Assembly: GCA_020633725.1 (NCBI GenBank)
Contig: JACKDC010000001.1
Coordinates: 372,001-436,000, forward strand
DNA from: Candidatus Latescibacterota bacterium
Lineage (GTDB): Bacteria > Krumholzibacteriota > Krumholzibacteriia > JACNKJ01
Length of the DNA stretch: 64,000 nucleotides
Direction: 5' to 3'
Below, piece by piece: positions 34,259-42,305 of this stretch; positions within the stretch are counted from its first letter, which is position 1; each line of letters starts with the position of its first letter. A program made the translations under genes and the position numbers. The notes under the pieces were generated by a model. The model did not search any database, was not told the DNA's origin, and saw only the letters and a program-made list of their open reading frames with translations.

Positions 34259-36361
34259 ATGCAGTCCGATCCCTCGCGCGGCCAGGGTCTGCTACGCCCC
34301 GTGCAGTTCCTCAAGGGCGTGGGCCCCCGTCGCGCCGCCGACCTGGCCCGCCTGGGCATCGAGACGGTGGAGGACCTCGTCCTCCACTTCCCCCGCGACT
34401 ACCTGGACCTGGGGGACGTCCGTCCCATCGCCGAGCTCACGCCCGGCGAACGGGCCACAGTGCAGGGGCAGGTGCTGGCCAGCGCCGAGCGCCGGCCGCG
34501 CCGAGGGCTCAGCCTGCTCCAGGTCATGGTGGACGACGGCACGGGCCGCCTGCAGCTCGTCTTCTTCAACCAGCCTTACCTAAAGCGGCAGCTGAGAAAC
34601 GGCGCGCGAGTCGCTGTGAATGGGGAGCTTGCGGTCTACAGGTCGGGCTTGCAGATGCAGTCGCCCGAGCTGGAGATCCTGGGCGAGGACGAGTCCCCGC
34701 GCCTGCTCGCCCGCACCCTCCTGCCGCTCTATCCGCTCACGCGGGGCGTCGGCCAGCGTTGGCTGCGGCGCCTCACGGATCGCGTGCTGGCCGAGGCCGA
34801 TCTCCCGAGCCTCCTGCCCGAGGTCCTCCCCGCCGAGTGGCTCGCCGCCGAGGACTGGCCCCGCCGCGCCGAGGCGCTGCAGTCCATCCACTTCCCCGAG
34901 GACCAGGCCGACCTGGCCCGCGCGCGCGAGCGGCTGAAGTTCGAGGAGCTCTTCCTGCTGCAGCTGCTGGGCGCGCTGCGCCGACACCGGCGCCGCGCCG
35001 AGCACGGCCCGGTGCTGGACCAGGACACCCGCTACCTGAAGCCCCTGCTCGCGCGCCTGCCCTTCCAGCTCACCCACGCCCAGTCGCGGGCGCTGGGGGA
35101 GATCCGTGCCGACCTGTCCAGCGGCGGCCGCATGAACCGCCTGCTCCAGGGCGACGTGGGCTGCGGCAAGACCGTCGTCGCCCTGGCCGCCAGCCTGCTC
35201 GCCGTGGAGGGCGGTTACCAGGCCGCCTTCATGGTGCCGCTGGAGGCGCTGGCGCGTCAGCACTTCGCGTCCTGGGCGGGGCGGCTGGCCGCGCTGGGCC
35301 TTCGCTGCGGCCTGCTGCTGGGCAGCGGCGCGCAGCCGGCCGCCGAGCGCCGGGCCACGATCGCCGCGCTGGCCGCCGGCGAGATCGACCTGGTCTTCGG
35401 CACGCACGCGCTGATTCAGGAGGGCGTGGCCTTCGCGCGCCTGGGCCTGGCCGTGGTGGACGAGCAGCACCGCTTCGGCGTGATGCAGCGCGCCGGCCTG
35501 CGCGAGCGGGGCGCGCCCCATGTGCTCGTGATGACGGCAACGCCGATCCCGCGCTCGCTGGCGATGACCGTCTACGGCGATCTGGAGCTCAGCGTCATCG
35601 ACGAACTGCCGCCAGGCCGCCCGCCACTGGTCACCACCCTGCGCGACGAAGCCCGCCTCCCGCAGATCTACGCCTTCCTGCGCGAGCGGGTGGAGGCGGG
35701 GGAGCGGGCCTTTCTCATCTACCCGCTGGTGGAGGAGGGCGACCAGAGCGAGCTCAAGGCGGCCACGGAGGCCTTCGAGGAGCTGGAGGCCGGCCCGCTG
35801 GCCGGCCTCGGCTGCGCGCTGATCCACGGGCGGCTCAGCCCCGCGCGCAAGGCCGAGGCCCTGGACGCCTTTCGCAGCGGCGAGCGCCCGGTGCTCGTGG
35901 CCACGACGGTGGTGGAGGTGGGCATCGACGTCCCCGAGGCCACGCTCATGCTCATCCACAACCCGGAGCGCTTCGGCTTGAGCCAGCTGCACCAGCTGCG
36001 CGGGCGCATCGGGCGCGGCACGGCGAAGAGCTACTGCGTGCTCGTGGCGTCGGGCGGGCTGGGGCCGCAGGCGCGGGAGCGGCTGGGGATCTTCGTCAAG
36101 CACCGGGACGGCTTCAAGCTGGCCGAGGAGGACCTGCGCCTGCGCGGCCCCGGCGAGCTCTTCGGGCAGCGGCAGCACGGCCGGCCCGAGCTGAGCCTCG
36201 CCCATCCCCTGCGGGACGCGCGCCTCGTCGCCCTGGCCCGCGAGCGCGCCGTGGATCTGGCCCAGCGGGACCCGGAGCTGGCCGCCGCCGATTTGAAGCC
36301 CCTGCGCGCCCTGCTGCAGCGCGTCTACAAGGAGCGTCTCACCCTGGCCGGGGTGGGCTGA
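34259..36361 (+). CDS. recG: RecG, ATP-dependent branched-DNA helicase
   Basis: A 700-residue superfamily 2 helicase that remodels stalled forks and Holliday junctions. An N-terminal OB 'wedge' region (LVLHFPRDYLDLGDVRPIAE, VQGQVL) is followed by helicase motifs: GDVGCGKTVVALAA with K304 (motif I), VVDEQHRFGV (DEQH, motif II), MTATPIPRSLAMT (motif III), LIHGRLSPARKAEAL, VVEVGIDVPEA and QLRGRIGRG (motif VI). The C-terminal hook region is RERLGIFVKHRDGFKLAEEDL. Length and order fit the family. It is likely translated from a leaderless transcript. Confidence 0.96.
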   Translation: MQSDPSRGQGLLRPVQFLKGVGPRRAADLARLGIETVEDLVLHFPRDYLDLGDVRPIAELTPGERATVQGQVLASAERRPRRGLSLLQVMVDDGTGRLQLVFFNQPYLKRQLRNGARVAVNGELAVYRSGLQMQSPELEILGEDESPRLLARTLLPLYPLTRGVGQRWLRRLTDRVLAEADLPSLLPEVLPAEWLAAEDWPRRAEALQSIHFPEDQADLARARERLKFEELFLLQLLGALRRHRRRAEHGPVLDQDTRYLKPLLARLPFQLTHAQSRALGEIRADLSSGGRMNRLLQGDVGCGKTVVALAASLLAVEGGYQAAFMVPLEALARQHFASWAGRLAALGLRCGLLLGSGAQPAAERRATIAALAAGEIDLVFGTHALIQEGVAFARLGLAVVDEQHRFGVMQRAGLRERGAPHVLVMTATPIPRSLAMTVYGDLELSVIDELPPGRPPLVTTLRDEARLPQIYAFLRERVEAGERAFLIYPLVEEGDQSELKAATEAFEELEAGPLAGLGCALIHGRLSPARKAEALDAFRSGERPVLVATTVVEVGIDVPEATLMLIHNPERFGLSQLHQLRGRIGRGTAKSYCVLVASGGLGPQARERLGIFVKHRDGFKLAEEDLRLRGPGELFGQRQHGRPELSLAHPLRDARLVALARERAVDLAQRDPELAAADLKPLRALLQRVYKERLTLAGVG

Positions 36362-36417
36362 CGCGGCATGGCGATTGCAGCGCCGCCCGGAGCCATAGCG
36401 CCCAGGACGGAACCTGC

Positions 36418-36924
36418 ATGACGGCCCAGACGGTCACCTGTCCAGGCTGCGGCGGCACTTTCACCGTGCCGCCCAGCCTGATGGAAAAAGGCGAGTTGCG
36501 TGTACGCTGCCCGCGCTGCGACACGCGCTTCCGCCTGCGCTGGCGTCAGGGCGCGGAGCCGCCCCCGGCGCTGCCGGAGCCGTCCGAATCGCCAGAAGTC
36601 GCGCCTCCAGCGGCAGAATCTGCCGCGTCGACCGCTGGGCCGCCGGATCCAGCGCCGGACCCGGAGCGGGAGCAGCGACGTCTGGAGCGCCGGGCGCGCC
36701 GCCTGGCCCGAGCGCTGGCCGAGGAGCTGCTGCAGGGCCCCGGTCGACGGGCCCGCCGCGACACGGCGCTGGCCGCCGGCCGGCTGCTCGCCGAGTTCGG
36801 GCCGGAGATCCAGCGCGCCTGGCGCGTCTACGTGGAGAAGGTGGGCGAGGACTTCGCCCGGACACACCCGCAGTTCAGGGATGCGTTCAATGAGATCGTT
36901 GCCGACGGACATCCGCTCTTCTGA
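36418..36924 (+). CDS. MJ0042-type zinc-ribbon protein
   Basis: A 168-residue protein. The N-terminal 45 residues form a zinc ribbon with CPGCGGTFTVP and VRCPRCDTRFRLRW (two CxxC pairs), like MJ0042 or 'zinc-ribbon' leaders of delta-proteobacterial and FCB regulators. A Pro/Ala/Glu-rich linker follows, then a basic, helical C-terminal domain (REQRRLERRARRLARALAEEL ... FARTHPQFRDAFNEIV). No membrane helix is seen. The C-terminus overlaps the next gene by 35 bases, so the two are made together. The function is unknown; protein-protein or nucleic-acid binding is plausible. Confidence 0.8.
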   Translation: MTAQTVTCPGCGGTFTVPPSLMEKGELRVRCPRCDTRFRLRWRQGAEPPPALPEPSESPEVAPPAAESAASTAGPPDPAPDPEREQRRLERRARRLARALAEELLQGPGRRARRDTALAAGRLLAEFGPEIQRAWRVYVEKVGEDFARTHPQFRDAFNEIVADGHPLF

Positions 36925-37735
36925 GGCCGCCCCCCTCGCCCTTTACCTGTGGGGCGCGGACGACGGTCTCTCCACGCGCTTCCTCGAGGAGCTGCGCCCG
37001 GAGCCCGGCCGCCTGCGCGCGCTGCCCACGCCCGAGCGCTGGATGAGCGAGTTGCCCACGTCGCCCTTCGGCGTCGTGCTGGCGGCGGCCTCGGAGGCCG
37101 CGCTGCCCGCCCAGGAACTGCTGGACGGCCTGCGCGTCGCCGGCGCCCGACTCGTGCTGCTGCTGCCCGCCTGCGACGAGCGCGCCTGGCGCCGCCTGCT
37201 GGCCCGCGGCTTCGCCGAGGTGCTCACGCCGCCCTTCCGCGGCCTCGATCTGGAGCTGCTCTTCGCCGACGGCGAGCGCGCGCTGCCCCTGGACCGCCGC
37301 CTGCCCGAGTTCGATCAGAAGGTCCGCACGCGCGTGGACTTCGAGCTGCCCGCCGAGCTGCGCTTCGTGGCGCCAGCCGCGGGCTTTCTCTGCCGGATGG
37401 CGCGGGAACACGGCTTTCATCCCCGGGTCTGGGCGGAGAACCTGCCCCTGGCGCTGGACGAGGCGCTGAGCAACGCGATCCGTCACGGCTGCGGCTGCGA
37501 CGCGGCGAAGCGCGTGCAGGTGCAGGTGCGCTTCGGCCACGACGTGCTGCGCATCCGCATCGAGGATCCGGGCGCGGGCTTCGATCCCGGCACCTTGATC
37601 GATCCGGCGAGCGAGGAAGGGTTGCATCGGGGTGGGGGCCGGGGCGTCCTGCTCATGCAGGAGCTGGCCGATCGCGTGGAGTATCAGGAGGGCGGCCGCG
37701 TGGTGCTGCTCTACCTGCGTCGCGCGGGGCGCTGA
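36890..37735 (+). CDS. GHKL ATPase (anti-sigma/RsbW-like) with receiver-like N-terminal domain
   Basis: A 281-residue protein. Residues 1-125 look like a degenerate response-regulator fold (LALYLWGADDGL, GVVLAAASEAALPAQELLDGLRVAG, LVLLLPACDERAWRRLLARG, EVLTPPF) but lack an obvious phosphoacceptor Asp at the expected strand end. Residues 150-281 are a GHKL ATPase of the RsbW/SpoIIAB type: N-box ALDEALSNAIRHG (N195), IEDPGAGFDPG and the lid GGGRGVLLMQELADRVEY. Such proteins phosphorylate STAS antagonists or bind sigma factors. ATG 36890 lies inside the zinc-ribbon gene. It ends 4 bases before a convergent gene. Confidence 0.85.
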   Translation: MRSLPTDIRSSEAAPLALYLWGADDGLSTRFLEELRPEPGRLRALPTPERWMSELPTSPFGVVLAAASEAALPAQELLDGLRVAGARLVLLLPACDERAWRRLLARGFAEVLTPPFRGLDLELLFADGERALPLDRRLPEFDQKVRTRVDFELPAELRFVAPAAGFLCRMAREHGFHPRVWAENLPLALDEALSNAIRHGCGCDAAKRVQVQVRFGHDVLRIRIEDPGAGFDPGTLIDPASEEGLHRGGGRGVLLMQELADRVEYQEGGRVVLLYLRRAGR

Positions 37736-37739
37736 GCCC

Positions 37740-38186
37740 CTAGAACTCCTCTTCCTGCCACTTGCTGCTGTGGATCTCGGTGAGCAGTCCGTCGATCTGG
37801 CTGCGCACGCGGGCGTTCTGGTCGGGCTCGAAGAGCGCCTTCTTGACGCGGCCGTACTGGTCCTTCTTCAGGTAGCGCAGGGCCTGCAGATCCTTGAGCG
37901 TGACGAGGATGTCCTTGCTCACCCGCACCTCGAGCGGGCGGCCGTCCATGTCGCGCTCGGGGTTGTGGAAGGGGTGCATGCCGATGCCCCAGCCGTAGGC
38001 CAGCAGCGTGCCGAGCAGCACCTTCAGCGTGTTGCGTCCCTGGACGGTGCTGAGGTCGAGGTCCTCGTCGATGCTGGATTCGACCTTGTCCACCAGCGCG
38101 ACGAGGCGCTCGAGCGCCTCCCCTTCGACCTGGATGTTCAGGAAGCGGGAGAACATTTCCGTCACGACTTTCCGCGTCTCGGCCAT
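37740..38186 (-). CDS. Conserved-looking protein of unknown function
   Basis: A 148-residue soluble protein, one of only two genes on the minus strand here. It begins MAETRKVVTEMFSRFLNI and is rich in charged helices (GEALERLVALVDKVESSID, VSKDILVTLKDLQALRYLKKD), with a GIGMHPFHNPERDMDGR loop. It has no signal peptide, membrane helix or motif I recognise. Codon use is as GC-rich as the neighbours, and the opposite strand has no competing gene, so it is real. It converges with the GHKL ATPase gene and diverges from the MglA gene, so it may share regulation with MglA. Confidence 0.7.
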   Translation of the reverse strand: MAETRKVVTEMFSRFLNIQVEGEALERLVALVDKVESSIDEDLDLSTVQGRNTLKVLLGTLLAYGWGIGMHPFHNPERDMDGRPLEVRVSKDILVTLKDLQALRYLKKDQYGRVKKALFEPDQNARVRSQIDGLLTEIHSSKWQEEEF

Positions 38187-38477
38187 GAGCGCCAGCACCT
38201 CGCTGCGATGTGTCCATAAGCGTGCCCCGCCCCTGCGTCCGGGTTCAGCGGCGGCTTTGCATTTGCAAGATCTGCGCCGTCTTGCAGCGCTTGGGCGGCG
38301 GGGGGAAGGAAGCTGAATTCGGAGGCCTTGCGAGAACGCTTCTTGCATTGCCGCCCGCGAGGATCGCCGAGCGGCGGACGGGGAGGAACTGCGCTCCCCG
38401 ATGCGCCCCAGCAAGGAAGCAGGAGACTGCGGCGGGCCGGCAGGCCTCCGCCGTCCAACGCGAGAACGAGGTGCAGC
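38187..38477. other. Divergent intergenic region (291 bp) with two dyads
   Basis: The gap between the divergent unknown gene and the MglA gene has no coding sequence I can support and is less GC-rich than its surroundings. It contains TTGCA-TT-TGCAA (38257-38268) and a 9-3-9 imperfect dyad (38328-38348, TTGCGAGAA/TTCTTGCAT, two mismatches). These look like operator sites. No clear -35/-10 pair was found for either direction. Confidence 0.45.
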
Positions 38478-40072
38478 GTGGCTCTCATCAACCGAGCGGG
38501 ACAGGAAATCAGCGCCAAGGTGGTCTACTACGGGCCCGGCCTGAGCGGCAAGACCACCAACCTGGAGGTGCTCTTCCGCCAGGTCCCCGAGGACAATCGC
38601 GGCAAGATGATCTCCATGAAGACGCGCACGGACCGCACGCTCTTCTTCGATCTGCTGCCGCTGAGCGGCGACGCGATCCTCGACTTCAACGTGCGCATCC
38701 TGCTCTACACCGTGCCGGGTCAGGTCTACTACAACGCCACCCGGCGTCTGGTGCTGAAGGGTGTGGACGCCGTGGTCTTCGTCGCCGACAGCCAGCGCGG
38801 CAAGATGGAGGAGAACCTCGAGAGCCTGGAGAACCTCCGCTCGAACCTGGTGGACATGGGTCTCAAGCTCGAGGACCTGCCCTGGGTGATCCAGTACAAC
38901 AAGCGCGACCTGCCGGACATCCTGAGCGTCGAGGAGCTGGAGCAGGCGCTGAACCCCACCGGCGTGCCCAGCTTCACGGCCGTGGCGCCGCGCGGCGAGG
39001 GCGTGCAGGAGACGCTCCGCGGCGTGACCGAGCACCTGCGGCCGCAGCTGCAGCGCATGGTGGAGAAGGAGCTGGGCGACACGCTGCGCAGCGGCCACGG
39101 CGCGGCGCCGTCGCCGATGCAGTCGACGCCGCCTCGGTCCGTGCAGCAGTCCACGCCGCCGGCCCCCGTGCCGCCGCCCGCGCCGGCCGCGCCCGACGGG
39201 GGCGCGCGTCACACGCTGGACCTGGGTGGCCTGCCCGATCCCCGCGTGGTGGAGATGGCCCCGGGCACGCATCCGAAGCCCCAGTCGCCGGCCGCCGGCG
39301 GCATCGCCGACCTCATGGACGGCCGCGACATGCGCCGGGCGCTGCGCGAGGTGGAGACCTCCGTGGAGGCCTCGCCGCTGCGCAGCCTCTCCGAGACGCC
39401 CGCGCCGTCCACGCACAACGCGCAGTCGCCGCTGGAGCGCATGACCGCGAGCACCCCGACGGCGAAGACGCCCTCGCACGTGGTGCCCGAGATCGTCGAG
39501 ATCCAGGAGATGCCCACGCCCACGCCGCCCGTGACGCAGACTCCGTACACGGCGGCTCCCGTGAACGCCGCGCCCCCGGTCGCGCCGCCCCCCGCGCCGC
39601 CGGCGCCGGAGCCGCCGCAGGCCGTCGCGCCGCCGGCGCCCACGCCGGTCGCGCCGCCGGCGACTCCGCCGGCCGCGGTGACGGACAGCGCTCCCCAGGT
39701 GCTCACGCTGCGCGTGCCGCGTTCGCTGCTCATCCGCGGCGAGATCACGCTGCGCCTGGTGCTGGACGACTCGCCCAGCGCCACGGGCGGCGGACAGAGC
39801 GGCGCCGCGTCCAGCGCGGCGACTCCCGCGGCGCCGGCCGCTCCCGCGGCCCTGGCCCCGACGGCGGCGCCCGTGGGCTCCGCAGAGCCCGTGACAGCGG
39901 CGCCGCCGCCGCCCCCCCGCCCGCGCCCGCACCAGCCCCCGCGCCCGAACCCGTTCCGGTCCCCGCGGCCGCGCCGGCGCACGCGCGCTCCAGCGCGCCG
40001 ATGGCCGGACGTCCGGCGGGCACGGGCACGCGCTTCGCGCTGCGCGACGGCGAGCTGGTCCCCCTGGACTAG
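38478..40072 (+). CDS. MglA-type Ras-like GTPase with long Pro/Ala-rich C-terminal extension (frame disrupted at a C7 run)
   Basis: GTG 38478 has GAGG at 38468-38471. Residues 1-195 are a bacterial MglA GTPase: VVYYGPGLSGKTTNLE (P-loop), YTVPGQVYYNATRRLVLKG (switch II) and NKRDLP. MglA proteins set cell polarity and motility. A Pro/Ala-rich tail of about 335 residues follows. The frame breaks at seven C bases (39912-39918): upstream codons continue past the next promoter, whereas the -1 frame reads PAPAPAPEPVPVP and ends TGTRFALRDGELVPLD at 40072. One added base would give 531 residues. Homopolymer error and slippage are both possible; no MglB partner is nearby. Confidence 0.82.
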
Positions 40073-40080
40073 GGGTCTGC

Positions 40081-40109
40081 TTGACAGTCCCTCGCGTCGT
40101 CACTACGCT
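40081..40109 (+). promoter_or_regulatory. Promoter for the response regulator gene
   Basis: TTGACA (40081-40086), 17 bp, TACGCT (40104-40109). The predicted start is near 40116, about 20 bases before the ATG at 40135, leaving AAGGAG (40117-40122) in the leader. Confidence 0.7.
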
Positions 40110-40134
40110 TCGCGGCAAGGAGCGTGGCCAGGGC

Positions 40135-40494
40135 ATGAGCAGCAAGCGCATTCTCGTCGTCGACGACGAAGCCAGCATCCGGACCCTCTACGCCCAGGAA
40201 CTGGGCGACGAGGGCTACGAGGTGGAGACCGTGGCGTCCGCGGAGGAGGCCACGCGCGTGCTGGAGCGTCAGCGGCCGGACCTGTTGATCCTCGACATCG
40301 AGCTGCCCGGCAAGAACGGCCTGACCTACCTCCGTGAGGTGATGGGGGAGCACCGGGACATGCCCGTGCTCATCAGCAGCGCCTATCACAGCTACAAGGA
40401 CGACTTCGCGTCCTGGTCCGCGGAGGCCTACGTGGTCAAGTCCTCGGATCTGGATCCGCTGAAGGCCAAGGTGCGGGAACTGCTCGCCGACTGA
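40135..40494 (+). CDS. Single-domain response regulator (CheY-like)
   Basis: A 119-residue receiver domain without an output domain. Seen: acidic pocket D10-D11 (RILVVDDEASI), phosphoacceptor D54 (DLLILDIELPGKNG), the switch Ser pair in LISSAYHSY and K102 region AYVVKSSDLDPLKAKV. The ATG at 40135 follows a clear promoter; a longer frame back to the promoter itself is excluded because its first codon is the -35 box. The gene follows MglA, and receiver/MglA pairs act together in polarity control in Myxococcus (family knowledge); a link here is inferred. No histidine kinase is in the window. Confidence 0.92.
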   Translation: MSSKRILVVDDEASIRTLYAQELGDEGYEVETVASAEEATRVLERQRPDLLILDIELPGKNGLTYLREVMGEHRDMPVLISSAYHSYKDDFASWSAEAYVVKSSDLDPLKAKVRELLAD

Positions 40495-40540
40495 GGCGTT
40501 GTCGTTTCCGTCCCCGTCCGACCGAGGAAGCGAGGAAGCC

Positions 40541-41056
40541 ATGTCGCGTCGCACCCTGATCGCCTTCGTCTGCCTGCTGCTGCCCGCCGTCGCGTCGGCG
40601 GACGTGGAAGGCGCCGCGAACGAGACGCTCCATCCGCTCGGCGCGCTGCCCACCCTGGGCGCGGCCGGCGGCGTTCCCACCCTCGGCTTCGACCGTCTGC
40701 AATGGGGTCCCACCACCCTGAGCTACAGCCAGAGCTGGGGCGGCGGGCAGAGCCGCTCGCTCGGCATGCTCACCCGCGACCTGCGCGTGCCGCTGGGCGG
40801 CAACCTGGACTTCAACACGCGCTTCGGCGTGGCCTTCACCCCGAACGCCGGTTTGAGCGGCCAGGAGCAGAGCGGGCAGTTCGTGCTGCCCTACGCCGCG
40901 CTGGACTGGCGCCCCAGCGACAGCTTTCTCTTCCACGTCGAGGTGGGGCAGGGCCTGGGCGGCAGCCTCTACGACGCCTACTCGCCGCTGGGCTGGCAGC
41001 GCGGCGGGCTGCTGTCGCCGCGCAGCGACAGTGTCGCCGATCGGGCCGACGACTAG
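40541..41056 (+). CDS. Exported protein of unknown function, probably beta-rich
   Basis: A 171-residue protein with a signal peptide (RRTLIAFVCLLLPAVASA, cleavage before DVEG). The mature part alternates polar and aromatic residues in short strands (SYSQSWGGGQSRSLGML, LDFNTRFGVAFTP, FVLPYAALDWRPSDSFLFHVEVGQG), as in outer-membrane or periplasmic beta proteins. It is too short for a full barrel and no family is recognised. GAGGAA lies before the ATG at 40541. It follows the response regulator with a 46-base gap and may share its transcript. Confidence 0.7.
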   Translation: MSRRTLIAFVCLLLPAVASADVEGAANETLHPLGALPTLGAAGGVPTLGFDRLQWGPTTLSYSQSWGGGQSRSLGMLTRDLRVPLGGNLDFNTRFGVAFTPNAGLSGQEQSGQFVLPYAALDWRPSDSFLFHVEVGQGLGGSLYDAYSPLGWQRGGLLSPRSDSVADRADD

Positions 41057-41091
41057 CGCCTAGCGCCGCCTTTCCGATCCACAACAATGTC

Positions 41092-41121
41092 TTGACCGAT
41101 TTTTGGGACCCCGCCTATCCT
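41092..41121 (+). promoter_or_regulatory. Promoter of the TPR-uppP unit
   Basis: TTGACC (41092-41097), 18 bp, TATCCT (41116-41121). The start would be near 41128, about 22 bases ahead of the GTG at 41150. Confidence 0.65.
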
Positions 41122-41149
41122 GCCGCCGTCATGCCGGAGAGGTGGCCAG

Positions 41150-42304
41150 GTGAACGTAAGTCCTTGGAACTGGTACCAGAAGCTGCAGCGGCGCTCGCGG
41201 CGCCGCAGCGTGATCGGCACCCTGCGCGGCGAGCGCGGGCGCGACCTGGAAACCCTGACCCAGTGGCTCGACGAGCGGCTGGCGCGGGGTGAGAAGGAGG
41301 AGCTCGAGGCCTTCTTCGACGAACTGGGCGACCCGCTGGAGCTGCCGTCCGAGACCTACTCCGATCTCATCGAGGCCAGCTTCCGGGCCCAGCTCTTCGA
41401 GCAGGGTCTCCGCCTGGCGGCCGCCTGGCGGCGCCGCGAACCCGAGAACGCCCGGCCGCTGAACCAGGCGGCCCGTCTCCACAGCCTCGCCGGCCGCTTC
41501 GAGCAGGCCCACGAGCTGCACCGGCTGGCGCTGTCGATGCCGGGCGAGTCCGCCGACAGCATCTACCAGCTGGGCTGCACGCTCCTGCGGGAGAACCGCT
41601 TCCTCGAGGCCGAGGACGCCTTCCGCCGCGCCCTGACCCTGGATCCCCGCCTCGCCAAGGCCTACACCAACCTGGGCTTCAGCCTGGACCGGCGGGGGGA
41701 GCGGCAGCAGGCGATCCAGCAGTTCAAGCGGGCCATCCAGCTCGACCCCTACGACGCCATGGGGCACCTCAACCTGGGGGCGCTCTACGGGGAACAGGGG
41801 GATTTCGAGCAGGCGATCCGGCTCTTCGCCAAGACGGTCGAGCTCGCCCCCGACAGCCACGAGGGCCGCATGAGCCTGGGGCTCGCCTACTACAACAGCG
41901 GACGCTACGCCGAGGCGCTGGACGAGTTCGAGCGCGCGCAGGCGCTGCAGCCGTCCAGCGGCGAGGCCCGCTTCCACACGGCGCTCTGCCACTCGCGGCT
42001 CGGCGCGCACCGCAAGGCGCTGGCCGAGCTCGAGCGCGCCGAGCGCAGCTTCCCCGACGATCCGCGCATCAAGTACTACCTGGGCCTCTGCCACGTGAAC
42101 ATGAACGACTATGCCGCGGCCCTGCCCTGCCTCAGGCAGGTGATTGCCATGCATCCCGACGACGCGCGCAGCCACTACTACCTGGGCATCGTCTACGACA
42201 AGCTGGGCCAGCCCGACGCCGCGCTCCAGAGCTACCAGCAGGCCGACCGCCTTGGACATCGCCTGGCGCAAGGCATGAGCCGCGCGGCCCGGGCGGGCGC
42301 CTAG
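41150..42304 (+). CDS. Tetratricopeptide repeat protein
   Basis: A 384-residue soluble TPR protein starting at GTG 41150 with GAGAGG 7 bases upstream. Clear repeats include SIYQLGCTLLRENRFLEAEDAF, AYTNLGFSLDRRGERQQAIQQF, GHLNLGALYGEQGDFEQAIRLF and RMSLGLAYYNSGRYAEALDEF, roughly seven to nine in all. The N-terminus is basic (KLQRRSRRRSVIGTLRGERG). It lies one base before uppP and is likely co-transcribed with it, but no mechanistic link is known. Confidence 0.85.
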   Translation: MNVSPWNWYQKLQRRSRRRSVIGTLRGERGRDLETLTQWLDERLARGEKEELEAFFDELGDPLELPSETYSDLIEASFRAQLFEQGLRLAAAWRRREPENARPLNQAARLHSLAGRFEQAHELHRLALSMPGESADSIYQLGCTLLRENRFLEAEDAFRRALTLDPRLAKAYTNLGFSLDRRGERQQAIQQFKRAIQLDPYDAMGHLNLGALYGEQGDFEQAIRLFAKTVELAPDSHEGRMSLGLAYYNSGRYAEALDEFERAQALQPSSGEARFHTALCHSRLGAHRKALAELERAERSFPDDPRIKYYLGLCHVNMNDYAAALPCLRQVIAMHPDDARSHYYLGIVYDKLGQPDAALQSYQQADRLGHRLAQGMSRAARAGA

Positions 42305-42305
42305 C

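Noticed and set aside
38210..39910. Alternative frame covering the MglA gene from 38210
   Set aside because: Only its end (after 39912) resembles a natural tail. Upstream it is antisense-like and lacks the GTPase motifs.
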